DNA of 64,000 nt, from NCBI GenBank assembly GCA_950295325.1, contig OX485803.1, positions 65,675,554 to 65,739,553 on the forward strand, given 5' to 3'. The notes below the pieces were generated by a model. The model was not told the DNA's origin. It did no database searches and saw nothing but the letters and a program-made list of their open reading frames with translations. Made by a program: the position numbers and the translations under genes. Shown in pieces: positions 1-10,490 of this stretch (positions within the stretch are counted from its first letter, which is position 1; each line of letters starts with the position of its first letter). This DNA comes from Polytrichum commune (lineage: Eukaryota > Streptophyta > Polytrichopsida > Polytrichales > Polytrichaceae).

Positions 1-796
1 CATATTTTAAAAGGTGCTGCAAGTGGTGTTGCAAGTGGTGAAATTCCAACTTGTTTTGAATACGATAAAATTATATGAAATTAATGATCTACTACCCAAA
101 AAAATTGATGACGAATACAATGAATTCAAGGAATATGAAAGTCATACCAAGTTCAAAATATTGAAGGTCGTGAAATTCAAATCCAAACCCAAATTCAACC
201 ATTTTCTTTTGAGCATTACTTTTAAATATAAGGAATATGATAGATCTCATCTTGGTAATCTAGAATTGAGCACTTAACACAACAATAGAGGACACCATGA
301 AGAAATGTCCAATTTAAACAACATTTTCTACTCTTTTTAGGCATTTGACCAAAAAAACTATGATTTTAGAATATTGGAGCAGTTTTTTGGTCCACTTTAC
401 CATGCTTGCATCCTATAGTGTTACAATTTGAATGCTCAAAACAACATATTTTGGTTTATTAAGGGCCATACTCATTTTAGCAACTCTTGACATTTTAAAA
501 CGAGTTTGACCCTCATTGAACCAATATAGAAGGCTCCTCATTCAAACCATCACACCACCTTCAAGAATGCACCGAAACTTATCGAACATGGAAGGTGTTA
601 TATGCAAAACAAACAATTCCTGACCAAAAGCCATGTTGAGTTAAGATAATAACTCTAATGTGCAAAATATTTTATTTTTGTTTCTATCATGTCTAAACCA
701 ATTTGCTAAGCTACTTTTGCATACCACTCCAAACAAAGGCTGAAATTTCCAAAGGGTTGACATAAGTGCCTCTACCTTATGTAGTGGATGCACTAG
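1..796. other. AT-rich intergenic sequence, nothing recognised
   Basis: No open frame here resembles a known protein. The 87-codon frame at 14-277 (+) is AT-rich low-complexity sequence without a recognisable domain. I see no RNA gene or repeat structure. Confidence 0.5.
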
Positions 797-1164
797 CACT
801 ACACTAAATATTGTATTTAGTGTCATATGGTATTCTATGTGACAATGGTAACTCTTCTAATGAAAATTATGAATAAGTTTACAAGTACTCTCATATCATC
901 TTACTTTTAGTTTCATCCAAATTTTAATTATTGGAACAAAGTTTGGCATATTGTCATGAATGATTGAAATTCGGATGAAAAAACGCTTAGTAAGTGATAG
1001 TAATTGCAACACTGTAAATCTAAAATGCCCAAATGTTATTGCAAGGAATGACAAATAATGTTAGATTTACATTCAATGTTGGTGACACTACACATGCGGT
1101 TTATAATTAGTATTGAGCAAGACAAATAGAATTGGTGACACTAAATACAATATCTAGTGTAGTG
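797..1164. mobile_element. Small inverted-repeat element (MITE), copy 1
   Basis: The ends are inverted repeats of about 28 bp: the left reads CACTACACTAAATATTGT and the right, reverse complemented, CACTACACTAGATATTGT. Each end is itself a near-palindrome, CACTAAATA-TTG-TATTTAGTG. A TA dinucleotide sits just outside CACTAAATA on both sides. The 368-bp interior has no coding capacity. Similar ends occur at 20066-20400, and a diverged relative lies near 62850-63123. The TA flanks would fit a Tc1/mariner-type target site; the CACTA start would fit a CACTA derivative. I could not settle which. Confidence 0.7.
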
Positions 1165-2268
1165 AAGCTTACTTGCATGTGAAGCTAGACTCAATACCAA
1201 GACTTTTTTAGGGCTTCCAGTGTTCATGAGCATGTGCACACCCATAGATCAAAACTACATTATCTCATGGTCCTTAGAGAGAGAAGCTAGATCATGAGCA
1301 TGAGTAGAATCTTATTATCAACATTTTGGTGCATGCCCGCAATTTTTGGGAATTATTTTTAAAGGTCACACACAACCCTATAACCATGTTGCAGAGAAAA
1401 CTCTCTGAAACACTTTGTGTGTTGCCCAAAATAATTATTTGGCTACCCAAATGAACTTTTTGGTTACCCAAATGATGTTATTTGGAGTTAAGTTACATTG
1501 TTAGAGTTCACATGGATTACAATTTGAAGTTGGCCATGATTCTATTATACACACGACATTCCCATAACAATGTCCAACTACAAACAACATGTACTAAAAT
1601 GAGCAAGAACAAACAACAATGATGAATGTTTACAATATCCGTATTCATGAAGCCTGAGGGCATGGCACATAATGTTCATTGTAACATAGTGAAGTGAAGA
1701 ACAACCAACAACCTTACTAGATCACTGGATGTCTAGGAAAATAAAAGTGACCTTCGTTAAACATCTCTAACCGTAACATCCAAAACATTAAACCCTCATT
1801 GAACTCCAAACCATAAGTTGCAACCATGGATGAAGACTTCATCATACTACATTGTAGCAATGACAACCTCAAGAAATTTTCAAAAATGCACGTCCTCATT
1901 TCCACCCATTGGGGCGGAATGGTTGTAATATTCCAATTCTTGCATTTTGGTTGTGGTCTAGGTTGAGCTCGAGATTCCCCTCCAAAACCTGTAAATAAAA
2001 AAGAGTAGCATGCGCTACATAGTGTTGGTTGGTTTTTATCACTTGAAATCCGGCAAGCCACTTTGGGTGATTGCTAATCACCCGGCTCCAATTAGTGTTC
2101 ACAAGACAAAGCTCTAACAACTCTAAAAGTTCTCATTCTTTAATGAATGATGGTAATCACTACTTTATGTTTTTGGGTGATTTTCTTATAAATCAAACTA
2201 TTGACTACAATTACTCTTAGACACTTAATTTTCTCATAGTCGAATGTTTATTAAATTAACTCACTTGC
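1165..2268. other. AT-rich intergenic sequence, nothing recognised
   Basis: Only short frames, on the minus strand around 1717-2120, with no recognisable domain. Nothing else supported. Confidence 0.45.
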
Positions 2269-2330
2269 TAAGTTCTCCCATCTCATCACATATGCATTGG
2301 TATGTGAACGAGATGAGATGAGAAAACTTA
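2269..2330. repeat. Foldback (imperfect hairpin)
   Basis: The left arm TAAGTTCTCCCATCTCATC with ACATA pairs with the right arm TATGTGAACGAGATGAGATG plus AGAAAACTTA, around a short central loop (TGCATTGG). The stem is roughly 24-28 bp with a few mismatches and a small bulge. It may be a minimal foldback element or a remnant of inverted-repeat ends. Confidence 0.55.
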
Positions 2331-5196
2331 CCATACTCACTCACAGATTTTGTGAGACAATAGTCTCCCAAGATAACTCTTTTAATTGTTCCGGTCAACC
2401 ACAAACTTGCACGATCAATTAAACAATATTTCTCAATTAATCTTAAATAATCATGGACTCACGTAGCTACCAATATCAATTAATCTTCTCTTCCAATAGT
2501 ACAACTCCACAAATTACTGATAATTGTTACACCCACTTTGTAATTTGAAGCACAACAGACAATCAATCTTAGTGTGTTTTAAAAAGATTCTATATATTAA
2601 TACAAAAATATTATGCAGACAATGGTCTAAAGAATCACTCCTTGGTAGACATGAGTCTAACCACGATTCCTGTCAACTAGGGCAAATTGATTCAAAACAA
2701 GAAGATCAATCTCTAATCCAAAAAATCCACAAGATAATTGCCCTCTCTGCATTGCCAAAAACCATAGCATAAAAACTATTGTCTCCAATTCTATCACACA
2801 AAAAATAAGGCCCTCCTCAAATACTCTCTACCAGACTTTGTTGCTTTGCTAGGTTTATATCCCTTCCTATCAGATCATAGTCTTCCTAAATGTTTCCATT
2901 CCTATCTCCTAGGCTATGGTCCAAATCTTAACATATGTGAATTAATTATATGGCTTCTTTTAAACTATTTTCACATAGTTTCTCTATTGCAACAAAATAT
3001 TCAAAAAAGAATGTCTTCACACTTCCTAGTCCCAACCTGTGCAAATAGTGGGTCATTGTTGTCATCCTATCCGTCGTGACCTTGGGACGTCCAAGAGAAA
3101 GTTGGATGACAGGGGTCCTTCCTCTTTGAAGAGTGGTATGGCGTCTCCCTTAAACCCTTCGGCTTGGAAGAAAGAAAGACATGAAAGATGGGAACACACA
3201 AAGAGAACTCCTTCGATTGTTGTGGATGTTCTTTTCATATACCTAGCATGCAAGATGTTGTGGTCGACCCTACGAACTTTTTAAGGATCCATATGTGTTT
3301 TGTTGACTTGTTGGTGTCAATGGTGAACAATAAAGGCAAGAGTAAGGGGAAGAAAAAATAGAGTTAGCAGTTTGTTGCTACGCCTTCAGCCATCCCTTCC
3401 CTATTGTGGACAACTTGTGATAGTTCCTTGAGTAGGTATTGGGGTTTTGGTTGTGCACTTCGTAAATTTTTCATTTTTCATTCATGTGTGGATTTTGTAA
3501 ATTTTGGTAAACATGTTGTCTTGTAGGAGAGGGAGATGTGGATTAGTTATGAGGTGTTTGCATTCAAAGTTGATTTGGTTATTTATGATGTCGTCGATGG
3601 TCTCACTCCGATTTCAGTGACGTGGTTCCACCCTAGAATGAGTACAACATTCAAGACTAGAAGTGGAGTTTTCTCTTCTAACATAAGTCCTCAATGATAG
3701 CGAAATTTTTCTTGTCATGTACGCTTCACATGAAAGAGTGGATGTCAAAGCTTGGGTTCAAGGTCTTTGATCACTAGATGGGTGTTAATAGTCTTCCCCT
3801 TGCAAAGGGAGATTACCCTGGGAAACAAGTAAATCATATGAAAATTGTTGCTCTTACCGCGTAGGTTAAAATTTGAGTTCCAGTTTATGCATTGTCTTGT
3901 TTTGGTGGCTTGAATTGTGTGATCTAGACATGCTCCTTTGATTGCTTTGCTTTTTGTGAGAAAGTAAAGAGCACATCAACCGTTACTATGGAATGAGGGA
4001 TTGTCAAATTCAACAAATGCTTTCATAGATGACGTTGTATACAACAACGCCACACTTGAGGACTTGACCATGAAATCCAACAATGAGGCTTGGAGGGGAT
4101 CATGGGAGAAAAATCTAGCCTTCAACATGAAGTTCATTGAATGTCGTTGCTCATAGGATAGGGTGATAGTTGACCTTAATGTGTCCATAACTGGGTATAT
4201 GCTTGAGTTTTTTGGTTCAATGAAGGTACCCATTACACATATGCTTGAGTTTTTTGGTATAGGGATTTCTTCATTGTAATCTCCTTCATTGATTAGTGTA
4301 TTTGGTATCCCAGAGGCCATTTGTTCAAGGGCATTCATTGATGTATTTGGTATTAAAGCACTTGGATATAAGAGATTTATGGTTGGTATTCAATCATGAT
4401 GCAAATAGTTTGTATTCTTCATAGATTTGTGATCAAAAGAATTTCTATATGCATGCCAGGAGCAATTATGATGGCTTCCCTATACATCCAACCTCTGTTC
4501 CAGAAGCTTTGCCTTAGGATAAAGGATGTCCTTTGTTCACAATCCCAAAATCATATATAGATCACATTCTTTATTTCCTCCTTACATACAAGACATGCCC
4601 ATGTAAGAAAGCTAGTGCAACACTCAGACTCAAATGCAACATAAATGCAACCTAGTACCTAAAATACAATGTCCTTGCCCATGCCACCATGAAATGAAGT
4701 GTCATAAATGGAGGTTAGGTCAGAAGTTATACGAAAAGGTAACAGACCCTACTTAGTGAATGTGAAAGTGTGCACATTCATGGCCCACCGCTCCTATGTA
4801 AGCACCAGAATGCTGCCAGATTTCAGATTTGGAGGAGGTAATAAGAGCACTGCGTGGACAGTAAGTTGAGTTACCATAGTATTATGAATGCCATTGCAAT
4901 GGGCATACATGTAAAAAATACAAGTGAAATCAGATGCTTGTATTACAGAAGGCTCCAAATGGCCAACTCCTTTCAGTGGCAGCTTCATTTACATCTATAA
5001 TTGAAATGTACAATATTAAGGACTGCCTAGTTTACAGTATTGATTATGGTATCTGGCACCATATGGGACTTTTCATAAAGGGTCTGAACTTTCATCTCTC
5101 ACAATATTCCATCAGACCATGGAAAGGAAGTACTTGTCCACATGCCTCTGATTGTAAAAGAATCACTTGACATGTTTCTGCACTTAAATTCCGAAC
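2331..5196. other. Intergenic sequence and probable 3' flank of the VMA12 gene
   Basis: No conserved protein is recognisable. On the plus strand at about 3530-4000 there is weak protein-like sequence broken by many stops, too degraded to assign. The minus-strand frame at 3976-4338 contains a short internal duplication (TGCTTGAGTTTTTTGGT occurs twice, near 4200 and 4240). The part just below 5197 must hold the 3' UTR of the minus-strand gene; I did not identify its end. Confidence 0.4.
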
Positions 5197-8100
5197 CTAT
5201 CCAGGAGCTTCAGTATGGCTGCGGCGCTGTCGCACTCCTGAAGCCCCTGTGTCTGGCTTTGCCACTGGTATCACCATGACCTCAGATGGAGTACTGGGCA
5301 ATGGCTTTAGTTTCTCTTTTGTTTGCAACTTCACCCTCGTGTTCTTCTCCTCTAGTGAAGCTCGCACAATGAAGAGTATTGTCTCAACAAACATGCCTGC
5401 AATAAGACCCAACACTCCACCAGCTGCATGCTGCATCCACAAGAACAGCTCTGTAAAAAACGAAATATTTGCAAGAAGTGTAAGAATTAAGTTCCAGACA
5501 CATCACCTCAGCCTTCACATTTATGATACAATTTCTAAAATTCACCTTGCACCTCACAGTTCCAATGATGACACACATCAAGAAACAGCTTTTTAGAGGT
5601 CTGCACACTGAATGCACTGCACACCCAGGTTCCCAGACTTTGCACCATGAATACTCACTTGCTAGGGTAATTTTGTTGGAATTTGGTGGGATGATCATCT
5701 GACATAGAAGCAAACAAATTCTTTATCATAAACAAAGACTCACCATTGATGGGGAATTCTGAAACTGAGCCCGAAAAATGGCATAGCCAAACATGTAGCC
5801 AGTGAACATTATCGCCACTACATGAATACCTGCAAGAAACATATCAACCACACCAAGCAATGAGACAGAGTCATCAAGAAAAAGTTACATACTCTATTCA
5901 CAGTTCATAGACATTAACAACTGCAGTACATACTCTATTCACAGTTCATAGACATTAACAACTGCAGTAGTTTAATAGAGTGGACAGTTACAAAATCTCT
6001 GACACTACTGGGTGCAACAACATTGACCAAAGACACCCTATCAGCAGAAGGGACATTGATGATCATGCTGGATACAGTGAGTCAAATCAAACATGGGTGT
6101 TAAACACAACCCTGTGACTGACCTCTCAATTAAATCTACAAATAATGCATCAGCAAGAACTTGTTATTCCATAAGCCAGATCCTTACTTACACATCCAGC
6201 TCATCAAGGGTTTCCTTACCAAAGCCAAGAGAATTCTTGTAAGAAGAAAAATACTCTCGATCCTCATGACCCTCATGCTTGGTAATGTCCTTCACGAGTT
6301 CCTTGTATGCCTTTTGCTCTGCAATTTCTTGCAACTTTGCAAGGCGCTCTTTGAGTTCCTTGCTCTGTATAACACACAGATGAGATGATGAAAATCCAGA
6401 CAAGATATGCAGTACTGTGATTACAAATTTACTACAACATCTCAATCAAAACCATTATAACCTGCACCAGTGGATTAAATTCAGATAGGGTGAACCTACA
6501 AACAAAGGGACTTCCATACCAGTGCCAACAGGAAGGAAAACAGGAATCTCAACAAATACCATCCGGTCACCAATTGGATGGCTACTCGGACATATTTTAA
6601 ACCCTACAACAGGTTTGAATACACAAATCTGCATTGCCACAAGCTATATGTACACTTGCATCACATGAATATCTGAAGGAGAGCCCATCAGTTTTGCATT
6701 TGTGTGTAGTTTTATCAGCACAGTGAAGATTCACTTCAGAATTGCAGAATTTTGTTTCCTCCTTGGGTCCTTCCATAGATATAAACTCATCTCTCAACAA
6801 AACCCTAATTGACTTAGGTGACTATGGAACTCACAAGGGAAAAGTGCTAAGAGAGGTGATATCAAAGGATTCACATATCTGGCTAAGGTTAGTCTGCAGG
6901 AGGCACCACCATCCCAAGTAAAGTCTTGCCCATCAGATTTGCATGTGTGTAGTTTCATCAGCACAGTGAAAATTCACTCTCAGCATTGCAGAATTGTGTT
7001 TCCTCATCAGGCCCTACTATCCAAAACAAGTCGTTTCTAAATGCAACCACCCTTCGCCTAGGAAATCATACAACTCACTAGAGTAAATACATGTAAAATC
7101 TGCTCATCAAATTTTGCATGTGTGTAGATTTATCAGCACAGTGAAAATCACTTTCAGCATTGCAGAAAGTTGTTTCATCCTTGGGACCTTCTATTTAAAA
7201 CGACTCATTCTACTCATTCCTCCTTGTTTTGGGAAAAATACACAACTCCCATGAACAAATGTAAGTACTGTCTTGCCCATCAGATTTGCATTTGTGTGTG
7301 ATTTTATCAGCACCGTGAAGATTCACTTCAGCATTGCAGAATTTTGTTTCCTCCTTGGGCCCTTCTATCCAAATTGACTCAACTATAAAGGAAATCCTCC
7401 TCGGATTAGGAAGACCATGCAACCCAATAGAAAAAAGTTAAGTGCAGTCATGCCCATAAGTTTTTCATGGTGTGTGGATTTATCGACATAGCATGTAATT
7501 TAGAGAGCAAAAACTCTTTGTCAAGCTCCGCCATATTTACTCCAAAGCCATACGATGACACTCAACTCTTTCAGTGTTAACACATGTATGTTCCAACTAA
7601 AGCCCATAAGCTTTGCATTTGTGTGTTTTTTATCAACAGAGTGATGATTCACATCAGCATTGCAGAATTTGCTTTCCTCCTTGGGCCATCTCGCCTCCCA
7701 ATTCCATTACTTTCACATCTAAAATCAATGGACTTGCTCACGCACAGCTAAATCCTATTTTTCATGAACTCAAGTGGCCATATTGACAACTCACATATAG
7801 CAATAAAGGTATCGTCCAGTGATAACCACAGTATTGGGGGAAAAAGCACATATTTGACTTGAATTGTAGAATCACATTCCAAACATCATAGTCTTTAAGA
7901 AGGATCTCAAACAAGGGAAACAATGTAGCATTCAGCGAAAAAATAAGACTCAAATGGCATCAAGCAGAGAACCCAGGTGCTTTAGGAAAAGAATAGTAAG
8001 GAAAGCCCTTCAGTTTTGCATTTGTGTGTATGTTTATCAGCACAGTGATGATTCACATCAGCATTGCAGAATTTTGTTTCATCCTTGGGCCTTCCCCACC

Positions 8101-9885
8101 TCATACTATTCGACAGATAAGCCACTCTTACTGAAACCATCGGCTCCACAAAGCTGATATAGCATTAATAGTGAAAATGAAGATTAATAGATGTAATGTG
8201 TACCTTTTCTCGCGGCTTTGGAGCCTCAAGCACAAACGAACTGCCTGCTAAGACTTGATGGAATGGGACACCATACGCAGGGGTAAGCTGAACCCACAAG
8301 TCTCGAACAATAGGGTATGGCACCACAGGTGCATCCAAATACTGTACAGCTGCATTTTGAAGTGCCGGTGCAATGGATGTCGATGTTGACGCTACTGAAA
8401 GCAGGGCCTGGATGTTTGGACAAGTGTGCAACACAAGACCTGTTTTTGTACTGGAACCAAGATATGCAAACCACACATTCAATCGCCAGGATTAGGATTT
8501 TGAACAATGTTGGACCAGTATATAGGTGAAAACATGGTATCGATAATCAATATCAATAATGGTATCTGAGAACATACCCTGCTGGTATCAAAATTGTAAT
8601 GCCAGTCCAATATTGATGTTTGGTGGGTATCTCAAGGTAAAAATCTTTGTATACCCAAGTAATTATTTGGGTCAATACCATCCTAAACCATATTAATACT
8701 AGGGTGGTATGAAGGTTCTTGGATGGTATATAAACCTGAATGGTATCAAAAACAAAAATATCCTCTCATACCTATACACATACCCTACTGGTATCAAAAT
8801 GTGTAAAATCCTCGTTATAGATACCCGAATGGTATAAAAAAGGACGATACCAGCCCACACTGGTTTCAACTCCAGATTTTTGAAGACTCGAGGATTAAAA
8901 TAAGGATCTCAAACAAGAGCAACAACGTGAATAGGTAGAAGAGCTTCAATGACGAAATATGAAGACTACAATTATAAAGGACTCGAACAGCATCGTGCAG
9001 AGAATGCAGGTGCTCTCGGGGAAGATAGAGCAAGGAAAGCCCTTCAAATTTGCATTTGTGTATTTCTATCAGCACAGTGATGGATCACATCAGCATTGCA
9101 GAATTTTTCTTCATCCTTGGGCCTTTCCCACCTCATACTATCGCCCTCACTGAAATCATGGCCTCCACAAAGCTGATACAGTCATACATCCTACACAGAA
9201 GAATCAAGCTGGCAAAGGAATTTTCAAACATCTGGAGTCTTAACACACTACCTGTTCTCGTACTGGAACCAAGATATGCAAGCACCACATTCAATCGCCA
9301 GAGTAGGGCTAGGGTTTCAACTCCAGATGTTTGAAAACTCCAGGGTTAAAATAAGGACCTCAAACAAGGGCAACAACGCGAATGGGTTGAAGGGCTCCAG
9401 TGAATAAATACACAAAGGAGACTGCAATTATAAAGCACTCGAACGGGCATCGTGCAGAAAATGCAGGTTCTTAGGGGGAGAGAATAACAAGGAAAGCCCT
9501 TCAGTTTTGCATTTGTGTGTATTTTTTATCAGCATAGTGATGGTTCACATCAGCATTGCAGAATATTATTTCATCCTTGGGCCTTCCCTTCCAAATACTA
9601 TTCCATAAATGAACTGCCCTCACTGAAATCATGAGCTCCACAAAGCGAATACAGTCATACATCTTAAACCTAACATACAGGCTATTCAAAATCTCGAGTT
9701 GAAACCCTAAGTCAAGCATTCAACTCCAGATTTTTTAAATTTCCTTGCTCATAATACAACGGATACGGCGACATGAAACAAATGAGAGGTATGTAATCTA
9801 CACAAACATGGATTGAGGAGCATACTTACTTGCAGAGATTGGAAATCTCTCCTGATGCCGGTAAAATCTCTGTAGGTCCCGGCAT
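5197..9885 (-). CDS. VMA12: V-ATPase assembly factor, VMA12/TMEM199 family (5 exons)
   Basis: Family role (established): an ER membrane protein that helps assemble the Vo sector of the vacuolar H+-ATPase. Exons on the minus strand: 9885-9830, 8450-8204, 6364-6220, 5829-5744, 5448-5197. They total 786 nt, 261 aa. All introns are GT-AG and the phases (2,0,1,0) join into one open frame. Family hallmarks are seen: SSFVLEAPKPREK at the end of exon 2, KELKERLAKLQEIAEQKAY with LVKDIT in exon 3, a first membrane span at about residues 150-170 (exon 4) and a second at about 186-208 in exon 5 (AAGGVLGLIAGMFVETILF). A basic, Pro-rich tail follows (211-261). The start is the first ATG after an in-frame TGA upstream. 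Exon 5 needs the acceptor ACAGAG rather than the nearer ACAG to hold frame. No disabling change is visible; expression is not shown. Confidence 0.9.
5888..5969. repeat. 41-bp tandem duplication in VMA12 intron 3
   Basis: Two adjacent, essentially identical 41-bp units beginning ACATACTCTATTCACAGTTC lie in the intron between exons 3 and 4. The lack of divergence implies a recent duplication. Confidence 0.85.
6685..7695. repeat. Tandem array of ~174-bp units in VMA12 intron 2
   Basis: Six units start near 6685, 6928, 7103, 7276, 7450 and 7602, with spacings of 243, 175, 173, 174 and 152 bp. Each contains a ~90-bp core running from CCCATCAG and TTTGCATTTGTGTG, through TTATCAGCACAGTGA, to CAGCATTGCAGAATTTTG and TCCTTGGGCC. 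The fifth unit is badly decayed. Minus-strand reading of the core gives EGPKEETKFCNAEVNLH followed by GADKITHKCK, with conserved Cys/His positions vaguely reminiscent of half a B-box zinc finger. That resemblance is weak. Related cores recur at 8006, 9038 and 9497. Confidence 0.8.
8506..8863. mobile_element. Small GGTAT-rich inverted-repeat element inside intron 1
   Basis: The duplicated segment at 9290-9330 lacks this 358-bp block, so it acts as an empty site. The ends are imperfect inverted repeats (left AATGTTGGACCAGTAT; right reverse complement CCAGTGTGGGCTGGTAT). They are flanked by related 8-mers TTTTGAAC and TTTCAACT, as expected of a worn hAT-type 8-bp target duplication. The interior has about a dozen GGTAT/ATACC motifs and no coding capacity. 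Confidence 0.6.
9235..9262 (-). pseudogene. Decayed duplicate of the start of VMA12 exon 2
   Basis: Inside intron 1, the minus strand repeats the acceptor CTTGGTTCCAG and the first codons of exon 2. It reads as T-RTGSVL against TKTGLVL in the real exon, and similarity is then lost. It arose with the segmental duplication. The acceptor still looks usable, so it could act as a decoy splice site; that is inference. Confidence 0.6.
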
Positions 9886-9918
9886 TAGAATTGCGAAGGA
9901 AAAAAGATGTGTAAAGCT

Positions 9919-9993
9919 TCAATATGAGGAACAGCCAGCAGCTAGAGCAACATGGCTTCCAATCTGCACAATGGAATGCTTCATCTGCTGCAT
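9919..9993 (-). other. Upstream open reading frame in the presumed VMA12 leader
   Basis: An ATG at 9993-9991 opens a 24-codon frame (MQQMKHSIVQIG...) that ends in TGA 34 bp before the VMA12 start, in the same reading frame. If the transcript begins upstream of 9993, ribosomes would meet this frame first, and it could lower translation of the main frame. That the region is transcribed is inferred, not shown. Confidence 0.4.
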
Positions 9994-10044
9994 GAAAGAT
10001 GTGAGTAGTAGGCGGGAGATCTCCGGGAACGCGTTTTTTTGTTT

Positions 10045-10072
10045 CGTTTTAGGTTTAGGGTTAGGGTAGGCG
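10045..10072 (-). promoter_or_regulatory. Telo-box-like motif upstream of VMA12
   Basis: On the minus strand the sequence reads CTAACCCTAAACCTAAAACG, overlapping the plant telo-box (AAACCCTAA-type) often found in promoters and leaders of growth-related genes. It lies about 160-185 bp upstream of the VMA12 ATG. Regulatory use is inferred from position and motif only. Confidence 0.4.
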
Positions 10073-10158
10073 TCTTGGGTGCTAGAGGATGAAAAGTTTT
10101 CATGTTCACAAAGGAGAGTAAGGTAGATGGGTCTTAAGTGGCTCGTTAAGTGGCTCGT

Positions 10159-10490
10159 TTTATTAATTGGACCCTAGATTTAATTAGTATGTGGTGTAGT
10201 GAGGATCGATGAGGAAACATCATAAAGACATGTGTTTAAAAGAGATTCGATTACATATTTAATTAATAACTATTGTACATTTTTAATTGGGAGGATCTAT
10301 GTGTCCACTAAAGAAATCACCAAATATGCACTTTCGATAACCATAACTAAATCAAGGGAGGTTCGATTTTTGCAGATGTTTCATCATAGATTTGTTAATT
10401 CAACATGAGTTTTGTTGTATAAATCTTATGAGTAGAAGTTGGAGAGCATGAAAAAATGAACTAAATAGCACCCACGTGCCTTAATGATTA
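10159..10490 (+). repeat. Dispersed repeat A, copy 1
   Basis: About 330 bp matches 17857-18235 with many substitutions. Shared landmarks are ATTGGGAGGA, CACCAAATATGCACTT versus CAACAAACATGCACTT, AATAACCATA and CACCCACGTGCCTTAA versus CACCCACATGCCTTAA. It is non-coding and of unknown origin. Confidence 0.65.

Larger units (their letters stand above)
7880..9760. repeat. Segmental triplication around VMA12 exon 2
   Basis: Three copies of a ~450-600-bp segment follow each other: about 7880-8505 (contains the real exon 2), 8866-9317 and 9318-9740. Shared landmarks are GGATCTCAAACAAG, AATGCAGGTGCT, the ~90-bp core (8006, 9038, 9497) and TCCACAAAGCTGATA. The second copy keeps the exon-2 acceptor region (GTACTGGAACCAAGATATGC at about 9260-9280) but only a decayed stub of the exon. 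Confidence 0.75.

Noticed and set aside
6597-7422. Intronic frames with Cys/His as a separate B-box zinc-finger gene
   Set aside because: They are repeated units inside a VMA12 intron, short and unlinked; only half the metal ligands could be placed.
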